This document shows, piece after piece, positions 54,735 through 63,169 of a DNA stretch of 64,000 nucleotides (position 1 is the stretch's first letter; each line of letters starts with the position of its first letter). The notes below the pieces were generated by a model. It saw only the letters and a program-made list of their open reading frames with translations. It was not told the DNA's origin and did not search any database. The position numbers and the translations under genes are program-made. The DNA comes from Planctomycetota bacterium. Its GTDB lineage: Bacteria; Planctomycetota; GCA-2746535. The stretch spans positions 1 through 64,000 of the forward strand of contig NVWA01000003.1 of NCBI GenBank assembly GCA_002746535.1. The letters run 5' to 3'.

Positions 54735-55658
54735 ATGAAAAATCAAGTTAAAAAACTTTTTACGATGATTGAGTTAATAACTTCGACAGCTTTGATGTTG
54801 TTGATCTTTTTAATTATTGGATTTGTCTTAAGTACTGTGGCAACTTCTGATGCTGGTATAACCAGTAAATTGGGAGAGGCCATTCGAGCCAACAACTTTT
54901 TTAGTATTATTGCTACTGATTTCGAAGCTTCTTTCCCAGTGTTTAATTTGGGTAAAGATGGAAATTCAGCAGGGGCTGATTATGTTACTATCTCGCAGTT
55001 AGGAACTGAAGATCCTGCTAAAACATTGCCTTCACAATTTTCATATTCTGGACCGGTTGAGATTACTTTGACTGCATTTGGTGCAACTCATCAAGAGTTC
55101 TTAAGGTGTGTTAGCTCTGTGGTTAAGGATGGGGGCTTACAAAATTGGAATGGCATTGAAAAATTTATGGGCGATACTCGAATTGATTATTCAGACAAAC
55201 CAACAAGATATGTTTCTTACGGCATTACGGGAGATTCTTCTTACGCTGGTGGTAATGGATTACGTGAGAGGATGGTTTACAGACGTGAATTTATTATGAG
55301 AGGTGATGTTAGAAAAAGTAGGGCCCAGATGAGTTCTTCATATACGGCGGCTGATGTCATTGTTGATAGAGATAAATCAAATTACGATCAGGATATCTCT
55401 ATGCAAGCTTTATTAAAAAGTATTTGGCAGGTTAGAACTGAAATCATTGAAAAAGATGATATGTTTGATTTTAAACGGGTAGTGCTCAAGGTAACAGTAG
55501 AGTTTGCTCAAAATGATGATACGAAGTTGTACGGCGACCCGCTGAAATTTGCTCGATATCCTGATGCTGATACAGATGGTAATGGTATCAATGATCGAGT
55601 GGAACATTCCTACACAACAGTCATTGTCGTCAATAGAAGTAACTTAGAGAATCTTTAA
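54735..55658 (+). CDS. GspJ/PilW-like pseudopilin
   Basis: 307 residues. Leader VKKL|FTMIELITSTALMLLIF (Glu at +5, Leu at -1), helix to about 34, then a beta-rich ectodomain with an acidic loop, DADTDGNGIND, near residue 280, and ending YTTVIVVNRSNLENL. GspJ/PilW proteins sit beside GspI and GspK at the pseudopilus tip. The order I-J-K in type II operons is seen here as well. Confidence 0.75.
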   Translation: MKNQVKKLFTMIELITSTALMLLIFLIIGFVLSTVATSDAGITSKLGEAIRANNFFSIIATDFEASFPVFNLGKDGNSAGADYVTISQLGTEDPAKTLPSQFSYSGPVEITLTAFGATHQEFLRCVSSVVKDGGLQNWNGIEKFMGDTRIDYSDKPTRYVSYGITGDSSYAGGNGLRERMVYRREFIMRGDVRKSRAQMSSSYTAADVIVDRDKSNYDQDISMQALLKSIWQVRTEIIEKDDMFDFKRVVLKVTVEFAQNDDTKLYGDPLKFARYPDADTDGNGINDRVEHSYTTVIVVNRSNLENL

Positions 55659-55680
55659 TCCAAATAAAAAAGGATCCATT

Positions 55681-58600
55681 ATGCAATTAATAAGAAACAA
55701 TAAAAGTAATCAAAATGGTGCCGTGTTGATCGCGGTGGTTGGTGTTTTGGCTGTAATAATGGTTATGGCGATTACGTTTAGTATCAAGATGCAATCGGCT
55801 ATAGATAAAGCTTCTAGTAAAGCACTTACTTCTGACGTTAGGTCAGTTGCAAATAGTGGTTTAATGTATGTAATATTTCAGTTGCTAGGAAATGGTAGTG
55901 TTGCAGATGAAAATCATCAGCATTCTGCCATGGAGCAAGAGATGGAGATGGGTAATATTAGCACTGAAACTAAAGACAAACAAGATATAATGGGTAGTGG
56001 TTTTAGTGAATTAATTGTAGATTATAATAGAGCCAACTTTGCTGATAGATCTGGTGCTAGTGATGATTATATGCCAGCACTTGATTTAAATCCAGGAACA
56101 GTTCAGTATTTGATTGAAGATTTATCAGCGAAGTTGCCTCTAGGTCATGTCTCTCAGTATTTTCAACGATATTTAATTTCAGCAGCTTTGTATAGTTATA
56201 TGGGTTATCCTATCAGTGAATTGCGTTCAGAAGAAGGTGAATTGTTGGAAAACAGTGATCATATGAAAGCGAGTCAATTTGATCATCATAACGGAAGCAA
56301 AGAGCCTTTATACATCAGATCGATTATTCCATGGAAAACAGCGCTTGATGTAGGCATCTCAAATGACCGGTTAAAATACAAAGGCTTACCTTTAGCTGAT
56401 GGAGTCTTATCCGTTGAGGAGTTGGGGCATGCTCATACCCATTTACCTGCTAAAAGTAATTCAAGTAGTGTTGAGCAAAATGTTGCTACAGACGAAGCTA
56501 TTGGGGAAAAACGGTATATTAAATTAGTTTCTGCCCTAACATCTTATAGTCGATTTTTACCTGATGCGGTGGGGTTTAATAATTCGGGTAAGACTTCTCG
56601 TATCAGTAATGCTAAATCTGATGTTTGGTATACCTCAATGAATCCAAGAGTGATGTATAATCAGGATAAAAAATTATTTCAGGCAATGTTTGCATATGAT
56701 AAGAAAAATCCCATCTTGAAAATGATGTATAGTGTGAGCATACCACCAGCTGCAGGAGGGGTTGCTTCTGACCAAGATACAGGTACTCTAGAAACGGCTA
56801 TTGCTGATTTAAATTATTTTAGTAGTGTAGATCCAACAAAGGGTTTTGCTGATAATACTATACTTAGATTGGCCATGTCGAGTAATTCATTGACGGGTAC
56901 TTCTAGCATAAATTTTTTACCCCACACTTATAATGCTAGAAATAAAGACGACCCTTTGAAAGAACTGGAAACGATGTGTTCTAATTTGTTCCCAACGCCC
57001 TTTGGGACTCCATCTGTCAGTGCTAGTAAGGGATGGTCTTCATTTTATTTTAATGCAGACTATACCGATGATTTAGATGCTAGAAATAAAGCTTATTATG
57101 ATTCTATGGAAATGGCTATTTCTAGATTAGCAACAGCCATGAAAAGTGGATCTGATAACGCTGATCATGACAGCCCTGCTGAAAATGTTTTATCATCAGT
57201 TGTTACACGTCGGGCTTTAGAATACATGATCATAAAATGTGTTTTTGGTGATTCGATTCTGTTTGCGGTGGATGATACAATTGATACAAAATTTTATAAA
57301 GCTGTTGAGAATACAATTGATAAAGATTCCTTTAAAAATAATTCTTCATTGTTTTTTGTTACAATTAATGATGATGGAGATGTCGAATTTAAGGTAAATC
57401 ATGGGTTATTGGTGAAAGCTCTTGAAAAAGATAAGATTGATTTAGATGATGTTGTTTTTGTTAAGAATGCACTGTTGGAGAATAATATTCATGATGATTA
57501 TGCAGAGCATTATTTTGTTCCTGCATGGCAATACGATCAAGGAAAAAGTGGGAATCTAACATCTGGTACTGTTGTGGGAACGAAATTGACGCCACAATTA
57601 GGTTTTGGCATTGTAGATCCAGGGGCTTCTTCTTCAGGAACAGATGCTAGAAGGTATAAAAATTATTTGGCTCACCCAGAAACAGACCAAAGGGGATTGC
57701 GCAAATCATTTGTGTCTGTGCCGGCAATGGCTTCTTATTTATTCGGTCAAGATGGTTTGTCTTATAAATACGCTTCGCCAGACCCTGATTTTGAAGATAG
57801 TCCAACTAGTGATAATGTTGAAACATTATATTTAGCAGCTGATGTACCTTTTACTTTAATAGCTACTGCGGGAAAAGATGTACATGTAGATTTGGCTGTT
57901 GCTTACACCGTCAATACTAGGCCAACATGGTCTGAAACACCTATGGCAACATATTCAAAAGTGCTCAAAATTAAAGCTGTAGATAATGCAAATGCTGTAA
58001 TCGATTATAACTTTTTACCGGCAGATTTCGGTCCTTTTGAAACAAAAGTGCGCTTGGCAGTTTTGATAAACTTATTAAATGCCATTATTCCGCCAAAAGT
58101 TTCGCCAACTAGAAATAGTGATGATGCAAATGGTAGTTTGTTTGCTGGTGGGTCAGCAGATACCTTGAAAGGTTTTATAGAGTTTGTAGATGGGCAATAT
58201 TTAATTGAGAATAATGGTACAAAGAGCGCAGCGGCGTCAACGCCACCTCCAAATAATTTTCCAACCTATATGGGTGGTACTTGGTCTGGTGGGATTGAAA
58301 CGGCTGGAATGACATTTTGGAAATACGGTGTTCATTCTACTACATTTAAAGTAACCGTTGATGCAACAAAGTATGATGATAGTGTGCGTCAAATTAGCGT
58401 TGTAACGTTTGATACGGATAATAAACTTGGCCAGAATAATAAACAATTTCAGTATAATGTTGATACTCAATCGGGTAAATTTGATGTTGATGATGCTGTT
58501 TATTCAGCGATATTCTTACACCCACGTGGTAGAGCCGTTGCCGTCAACGATAATATGGCCATTGGAAGTGGAAAAAAAAGATATCCATATTTTGAATTGT

Positions 58601-59340
58601 TAGGGGCTGCACCTGCAGCACCATTTGATGCATATGAACCAACGGATGGTTATCGAATTATAAGTTCAATTTGGACAGACATTAATGCAACAAGTACGGG
58701 TAATGATGGTGAAGGCTTTACAGAATTTAATGAGTCGCTTGCAAGACGAGTAAATGATATGGGAACTTTGAGTCCTGATGGAAATTATACAACAGGTAAT
58801 TGGTATTATGTGGATCATCCTGATAATGGGGGACAATTTAGTAAGTTTGGAGTGAAAGGTAGTACGGTTCAGGTAAAATCATTTGATTCTAATTCCGGTT
58901 GGGCACAAGATAATTCGACAGGTACTCTAAAGCGAAGATATAAAACGGCTGGTGTGGGCTCATGGGTAAAATGGTATTGTGAAAACACATTAACCATGGA
59001 TCCAGGCACACTTGAATGTATAATGGAAGTTTCACCTGGTAGAAATGGTGGTACCGGTAGTACCGTAGAAGACAAATATACTCACGTTAACGTATCGATT
59101 TGGAATCAGTCTGATTTCACCTTAATATGGGGACACAATTTCAAATGGAAATGGAAGAAATCGGACTCTAGTTCTAATAGACCTGGAACTTTAAAAGTTG
59201 ATATTCCAATAACTTGGATTAAAGGCAACTATTATGTCACTATGAAATGGATAGATGATCCTTTAGGTGATAAAGCTGATGAAGATGGTGATGAGAATAA
59301 AATTCATTATAAACGTGTAATGATAAGAGAAAAAAATTAA
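55681..59340 (+). CDS. giant GspK/PilX-like minor pseudopilin
   Basis: 1219 residues, several times the usual GspK (about 320). The N terminus QNG|AVLIAVVGVLAVIMVM has Gly at -1, a non-Phe +1 and no Glu at +5, all GspK traits. A TM helix runs to about residue 35. The GspK-type segment LIVDYNRANFADRSG and LSAKLPLGHVSQYFQRYLI with minor-subunit features follows, then about 900 further residues of beta-rich sequence of unknown fold with acidic ends (DKADEDGDEN). Its size suggests a displayed tip adhesin or substrate-binding module. Last gene of the operon, convergent with the FecR-like gene one base away. Confidence 0.75.
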   Translation: MQLIRNNKSNQNGAVLIAVVGVLAVIMVMAITFSIKMQSAIDKASSKALTSDVRSVANSGLMYVIFQLLGNGSVADENHQHSAMEQEMEMGNISTETKDKQDIMGSGFSELIVDYNRANFADRSGASDDYMPALDLNPGTVQYLIEDLSAKLPLGHVSQYFQRYLISAALYSYMGYPISELRSEEGELLENSDHMKASQFDHHNGSKEPLYIRSIIPWKTALDVGISNDRLKYKGLPLADGVLSVEELGHAHTHLPAKSNSSSVEQNVATDEAIGEKRYIKLVSALTSYSRFLPDAVGFNNSGKTSRISNAKSDVWYTSMNPRVMYNQDKKLFQAMFAYDKKNPILKMMYSVSIPPAAGGVASDQDTGTLETAIADLNYFSSVDPTKGFADNTILRLAMSSNSLTGTSSINFLPHTYNARNKDDPLKELETMCSNLFPTPFGTPSVSASKGWSSFYFNADYTDDLDARNKAYYDSMEMAISRLATAMKSGSDNADHDSPAENVLSSVVTRRALEYMIIKCVFGDSILFAVDDTIDTKFYKAVENTIDKDSFKNNSSLFFVTINDDGDVEFKVNHGLLVKALEKDKIDLDDVVFVKNALLENNIHDDYAEHYFVPAWQYDQGKSGNLTSGTVVGTKLTPQLGFGIVDPGASSSGTDARRYKNYLAHPETDQRGLRKSFVSVPAMASYLFGQDGLSYKYASPDPDFEDSPTSDNVETLYLAADVPFTLIATAGKDVHVDLAVAYTVNTRPTWSETPMATYSKVLKIKAVDNANAVIDYNFLPADFGPFETKVRLAVLINLLNAIIPPKVSPTRNSDDANGSLFAGGSADTLKGFIEFVDGQYLIENNGTKSAAASTPPPNNFPTYMGGTWSGGIETAGMTFWKYGVHSTTFKVTVDATKYDDSVRQISVVTFDTDNKLGQNNKQFQYNVDTQSGKFDVDDAVYSAIFLHPRGRAVAVNDNMAIGSGKKRYPYFELLGAAPAAPFDAYEPTDGYRIISSIWTDINATSTGNDGEGFTEFNESLARRVNDMGTLSPDGNYTTGNWYYVDHPDNGGQFSKFGVKGSTVQVKSFDSNSGWAQDNSTGTLKRRYKTAGVGSWVKWYCENTLTMDPGTLECIMEVSPGRNGGTGSTVEDKYTHVNVSIWNQSDFTLIWGHNFKWKWKKSDSSSNRPGTLKVDIPITWIKGNYYVTMKWIDDPLGDKADEDGDENKIHYKRVMIREKN

Positions 59341-59341
59341 T

Positions 59342-60478
59342 TTATTTCGATTGTTTGGCTTTCTTCTCGGCCTCTTCAGCTTGTTTAAGGTATTCAAGCT
59401 CAAGGGCTTTTAACTTATCAGCCTTGTCGGTCATTTGTTTATGAATGCGTTTGAATTCAGCTTCTTTTTTGTTGAATTCAAGTTGCTTTTTTTGTTTCAG
59501 CATTTGTTGTTTATTTTGATAGGGTTTCTTTAAATTTTCGATTCCTAATGCGATAATAATATTTTGTTCGTCTATTGTGACAGCAGAATTCACTTCTTTA
59601 AAAACGGCTTTTCTGATTTCTTCATTGATGGACGTCGGAAGATTTTTATCTTTTCTTAAGAGAGCATTTATCTTTTCATTTAGCTTTATGGGTAAATGAA
59701 GATTGTCTGAATAATTTTGAAACGTTTTTTTAGATTTCTTTTGATAGTTCCAATTTAATTCTTCTTTGATGATCTGATAATGTGAATTTCTTGTAGCCAT
59801 TACCCTTAATTCTTTTTGATTGACATGCGTAATCTTTCCACTGATACATTCTATTGAAAGGGTTAAGTCAGCTTGAGAAATACCATTAAAATCAGCACTT
59901 GAATTAATGATTGACGTGCCGTTTGATTTTGCATAACTTATCACAAATCTATTATCTGTAATCGGAATAATAATATCACTTGTTTCAAATTGAATGTTTA
60001 AATCTTCTAATTTTTTAATTGATTTAACTTGTACGTTGCCTTTTTTGACCGTAATCGTCAAAGATTTTTTTGAATAATGAAATGCGATAGAGGACTTTTC
60101 ACCAAGAGTTATCAACAAAGATTCATTAATCTCTAAGGTACATCTGGAATTCCCTTTGGTTTCAATGCGATCGCCACTTTTAAAATAATATCCCGCCAAA
60201 GAAACATGAGTCGGTGGTAAATCTTTTGGATGCAACGTCATCGAGTTTTTAAAATCTTTTAATTGAATTTTATAGCCAAAATCAAAAGATTCATAATTGG
60301 TTCTTTGCAGCAAAGTGTCGAATCTTTTTTGCAGAGCTATGACTGTTTCGGTTCCGTTAGTAAAATAAGTTCTTTTGAAATAATGATTCTTATCTTTGGA
60401 ATTTAAATCTTCAGAGAATATATTACTATGGGCCAAAAATAGGCTAAGGGGAATCGAAATGACAGTCATTTTTTTCAT
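59342..60478 (-). CDS. secreted FecR-like protein with Lys/Glu-rich coiled-coil tail
   Basis: 378 residues. Signal peptide about 1-21 (VISIPLSLFLAHSNIFS). A FecR-like beta domain about 90-235 (GDRIETKGNSRCTLEINESLLITLGEKSSIAFHY, then LTITVKKGNVQVK) resembles the ectodomain of FecR but has no membrane helix or cytosolic part. The C-terminal about 60 residues are a K/E/Q-rich helix (KQLEFNKKEAEFKRIHKQ). Possible promoter on this strand: TATAAT at 60518-60523 (reverse). Function unknown; perhaps an envelope structural protein. It abuts the pseudopilin operon's end. Confidence 0.6.
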   Translation of the reverse strand: MKKMTVISIPLSLFLAHSNIFSEDLNSKDKNHYFKRTYFTNGTETVIALQKRFDTLLQRTNYESFDFGYKIQLKDFKNSMTLHPKDLPPTHVSLAGYYFKSGDRIETKGNSRCTLEINESLLITLGEKSSIAFHYSKKSLTITVKKGNVQVKSIKKLEDLNIQFETSDIIIPITDNRFVISYAKSNGTSIINSSADFNGISQADLTLSIECISGKITHVNQKELRVMATRNSHYQIIKEELNWNYQKKSKKTFQNYSDNLHLPIKLNEKINALLRKDKNLPTSINEEIRKAVFKEVNSAVTIDEQNIIIALGIENLKKPYQNKQQMLKQKKQLEFNKKEAEFKRIHKQMTDKADKLKALELEYLKQAEEAEKKAKQSK

Positions 60479-60660
60479 GGGATATTTCCTAGGAATTTGA
60501 ACAATGATTCAAATACTATTATATCGTCATTGAACCTTAAATTTAAAGCATCTGACTTGATTTAAATCGATTAAACCAAACTGTTTGCAATATGGAAATG
60601 CGCCATCCTTAAGTAATTCGGACCATTTATGACTGATGTTCATAAATTCAGATGATTGGC

Positions 60661-60666
60661 TATAAT
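60661..60666 (+). promoter_or_regulatory. -10 element of ilvE
   Basis: Perfect TATAAT, with a weak -35 (TTCATA, 60639-60644, 16-bp spacer). It gives a short leader of about 30 nt with the ribosome site AGGAAAG. Confidence 0.45.
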
Positions 60667-60701
60667 TCGGCTCTTTTTAGATCATATTGTTAGGAAAGAA
60701 G

Positions 60702-61625
60702 ATGTCAGAATCAGTGAATTATGGCTATTTGAATGGCGAATTTAAACCAGTTAACGAAATAAATGTCAGCATTGAATCCAAAGGTTTTAATTATGGATTA
60801 GGCTGTTTTGGTGGTGTCAGAGCTTATTGGAATGAAACACAAAGCCAATTATATATCTTTAGAGCATTGGACCATTTTAAACGTTTAGCTTTGTCAGCGA
60901 AAATATTAGTTATGTCTCCACCCAATTCACCAGAAGAGAGTGTTGCGATATTAAAAGAATTATTACGAAAAAATGATACGCGCCAAAATACGTATATTCG
61001 TCCACTCTTATATCATGATTCAAATGAAATCACGCCGGAGTTTTTAGAAGATGATACTTCATTTGCCATATACACACGACCCTTGAACCATTATTTTAAT
61101 ACAGATACGGGTTTAAAATTGTGTGTATCAAGTTGGCGAAGAATCTCAGATAATTCAATACCCGGTAGAATAAAAGCTACGGGAGCTTATGTGAATTCTG
61201 CTTTAGCTAAACATCAAGCTAAAAAAGCGGGATACGATGATGCTATTTTTTTAACAGAATCAGGTGAAGTTTCTGAAGCGAGCGCTGCCCATATATTTAT
61301 TGTTAGAAATGGTAAATTAATTTCGCCACCTTCAACGACAGATAATTTAGAAGGTATTACCCGTAGAACAGTATTAGAGATTGTTGCCCCTGAGTTAGGT
61401 TTAGAAGTCGAAGAGAGAAAGATTTCTCGAACAGAATTATATGTTGCCGATGAAGTATTTTTATGTGGTACGGGTGCTGAGATTGCTCCTGTAACTGAGA
61501 TCGATAGTCGTATTGTAGGTGATGGTAAAGTCGGTGAAATTTCTAAAAAATGTCAATCGACCTATTGGGATATAGCCAAAGGCAATAACGAAAAATATTT
61601 AAATTTATTAACCCCCATCTGGTAA
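60702..61625 (+). CDS. ilvE: branched-chain amino acid aminotransferase
   Basis: 307 residues from ATG 60702, with AGGAAAG just upstream; a TTG at 60687 would add five. Fold-type IV PLP enzyme transferring the amino group between Leu/Ile/Val and 2-oxoglutarate. Motifs: NYGLGCFGGVRAYW, TYIRPLLYHD, the Schiff-base Lys in GRIKATGAYVNSALAK, FLTESGEVSEASAAHIFIV, and EGITRRTVLEI with the glycine-rich CGTGAEIAPVTEID. Family members include D-amino acid and ADC lyase relatives, but IlvE fits best. Confidence 0.9.
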   Translation: MSESVNYGYLNGEFKPVNEINVSIESKGFNYGLGCFGGVRAYWNETQSQLYIFRALDHFKRLALSAKILVMSPPNSPEESVAILKELLRKNDTRQNTYIRPLLYHDSNEITPEFLEDDTSFAIYTRPLNHYFNTDTGLKLCVSSWRRISDNSIPGRIKATGAYVNSALAKHQAKKAGYDDAIFLTESGEVSEASAAHIFIVRNGKLISPPSTTDNLEGITRRTVLEIVAPELGLEVEERKISRTELYVADEVFLCGTGAEIAPVTEIDSRIVGDGKVGEISKKCQSTYWDIAKGNNEKYLNLLTPIW

Positions 61626-61669
61626 TTTTATTTATATGTTGTGGGTGATATGATGATACGAATCAAGTA

Positions 61670-63169
61670 TTAATGTTCTATTTTATATTTTTTGACTTTG
61701 TATCGAATCGACCGAAAGCTAATATTTAATATTTTTGCAGCTTTGGTTAAATTACCGTCTGTGATATTCAGGGCATTTTGAATATGTTTGCATTCAATTC
61801 TTTCAATTTCTTTTTCCAAATCAAAATTTGATGGGAATTCAAAAACATTATTATCTTGTGGTTGAGATTTTAGGACATTACTGTTGGTAGGAATGGACTG
61901 ATGTTTGACAGGTTGAGGTTCTGGTTCAGCTTGCACATCAACCGTTGATACGGCTTCCGATAAATGAAATTCTTTGATTTCATCCGCAGTAAATAAGTCA
62001 GTAATGATGATATTTTCTTCATCAGAAAGAATAGATGCTCGTTGAATTTTATTTTGAAGTTCTCTAATATTACCTGGCCAAGGGTATGACCTCAAGGCGT
62101 TTAAAGACCCTTCATCAAATTCTTTCACTTTGTTATTAATAGAAAACTTATTCAAAAAACTACCTGCTAAGAGAGGAATGTCATCAATTCTATTTTTTAA
62201 TGGCGGTAATTTCAAATTGACGACATCTATTCTGTAGTATAAATCATTTCTGAATTTATTGGCTTCAACCATCTCTTCAAGATTTTTATTCGTAGCGAAG
62301 ATATAACGCACATCAACTTTATGGACAATTGATGAACCGACCGGCCTTACTTCATTGTTTTCTAATACGCGCAATAATCTGACTTGCATATCCAATGGCA
62401 TTTCGCCTAATTCATCCATGAATAAAGTTCCACCATGAGCGAGTTCAATTAACCCTTTTTTATTTTCAATTGCTCCGGTAAAAGCACCTTTGACATGGCC
62501 AAATAATTCACTCTCTATTAGGGTGCTGGTAAATTCCCCACAGTTAAATGTGACAAAAGAATTTTTATTCCGAAGAGAACTGTAATGCAGTGACTTAGCG
62601 ATGAGCTCTTTACCAGTTCCGCTATCACCATAAATCAGAACAGAAGATTCTGTTGGTGCAATTAGTTGAATAAGTTTTTGGATATCTTTGACTTCTTGGG
62701 AATCACCAATTATTTGGGATGCTGCAAAAAAAGAGGTTGTCCGTCCGCGTTCCCGTCTAATTTTTTGAATCGTTATTTTCATTTTGTTGCGTAAGGCTTT
62801 AGTATCAAAAGGCGATTTTTTTTCAAAATATCCAAAAGCTCCTAGACGCATAGCATTGACTGCGATTTCCCAGGTAGAATAGGCCGTCATTATAAATACA
62901 ATTTGATTTGGTTTGATTTCTTTGATTTTTGAGAGGAGCTCAACACCATCCATTTCTGGTAGTCTGATATCTTGTAAAACGATATCAATGTCTTCACTTT
63001 TTAGAATCTCTAAACCTTTGGTAGGTGTTGAGGCTGTGATGATTTTGTGTTGATCTCTTTTGAGGGCAATCTCAAGAACTTCAAGTAGACTTTCATTATC
63101 GTCAATGATTAAGATTGACCCTGTGTTGACATCTTTGTCTTCTTTTAAATTACTCATTTGGATATGCAA
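61670..63169 (-). CDS. NtrC/PilR-like sigma-54 response regulator
   Basis: 499 residues; initiation at M5 (MSNLKED) is possible. Receiver domain (DD at 23-24, phospho-acceptor D67 in VLQDIRLPEMDG, T95, K117/118), AAA+ (about 160-395: GDSGTGKELIA, canonical GAFTGA, GTLFMDELGEM), and a Fis-type HTH ending ISFRSIRYKVKKYKI, the shape of PilR. It would activate sigma-54 promoters of a pilus-type regulon. Its start overlaps the histidine kinase gene by 20 nt. Confidence 0.88.
   Translation of the reverse strand: MHIQMSNLKEDKDVNTGSILIIDDNESLLEVLEIALKRDQHKIITASTPTKGLEILKSEDIDIVLQDIRLPEMDGVELLSKIKEIKPNQIVFIMTAYSTWEIAVNAMRLGAFGYFEKKSPFDTKALRNKMKITIQKIRRERGRTTSFFAASQIIGDSQEVKDIQKLIQLIAPTESSVLIYGDSGTGKELIAKSLHYSSLRNKNSFVTFNCGEFTSTLIESELFGHVKGAFTGAIENKKGLIELAHGGTLFMDELGEMPLDMQVRLLRVLENNEVRPVGSSIVHKVDVRYIFATNKNLEEMVEANKFRNDLYYRIDVVNLKLPPLKNRIDDIPLLAGSFLNKFSINNKVKEFDEGSLNALRSYPWPGNIRELQNKIQRASILSDEENIIITDLFTADEIKEFHLSEAVSTVDVQAEPEPQPVKHQSIPTNSNVLKSQPQDNNVFEFPSNFDLEKEIERIECKHIQNALNITDGNLTKAAKILNISFRSIRYKVKKYKIEH

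Noticed and set aside
60651..60668. GG-N10-GC spacing around TTGGCTATAATTCGGC upstream of ilvE, resembling a sigma-54 promoter
   Set aside because: The -12 part reads CGGC rather than TTGC, and the same bases form a perfect TATAAT, so a sigma-70 promoter is simpler.
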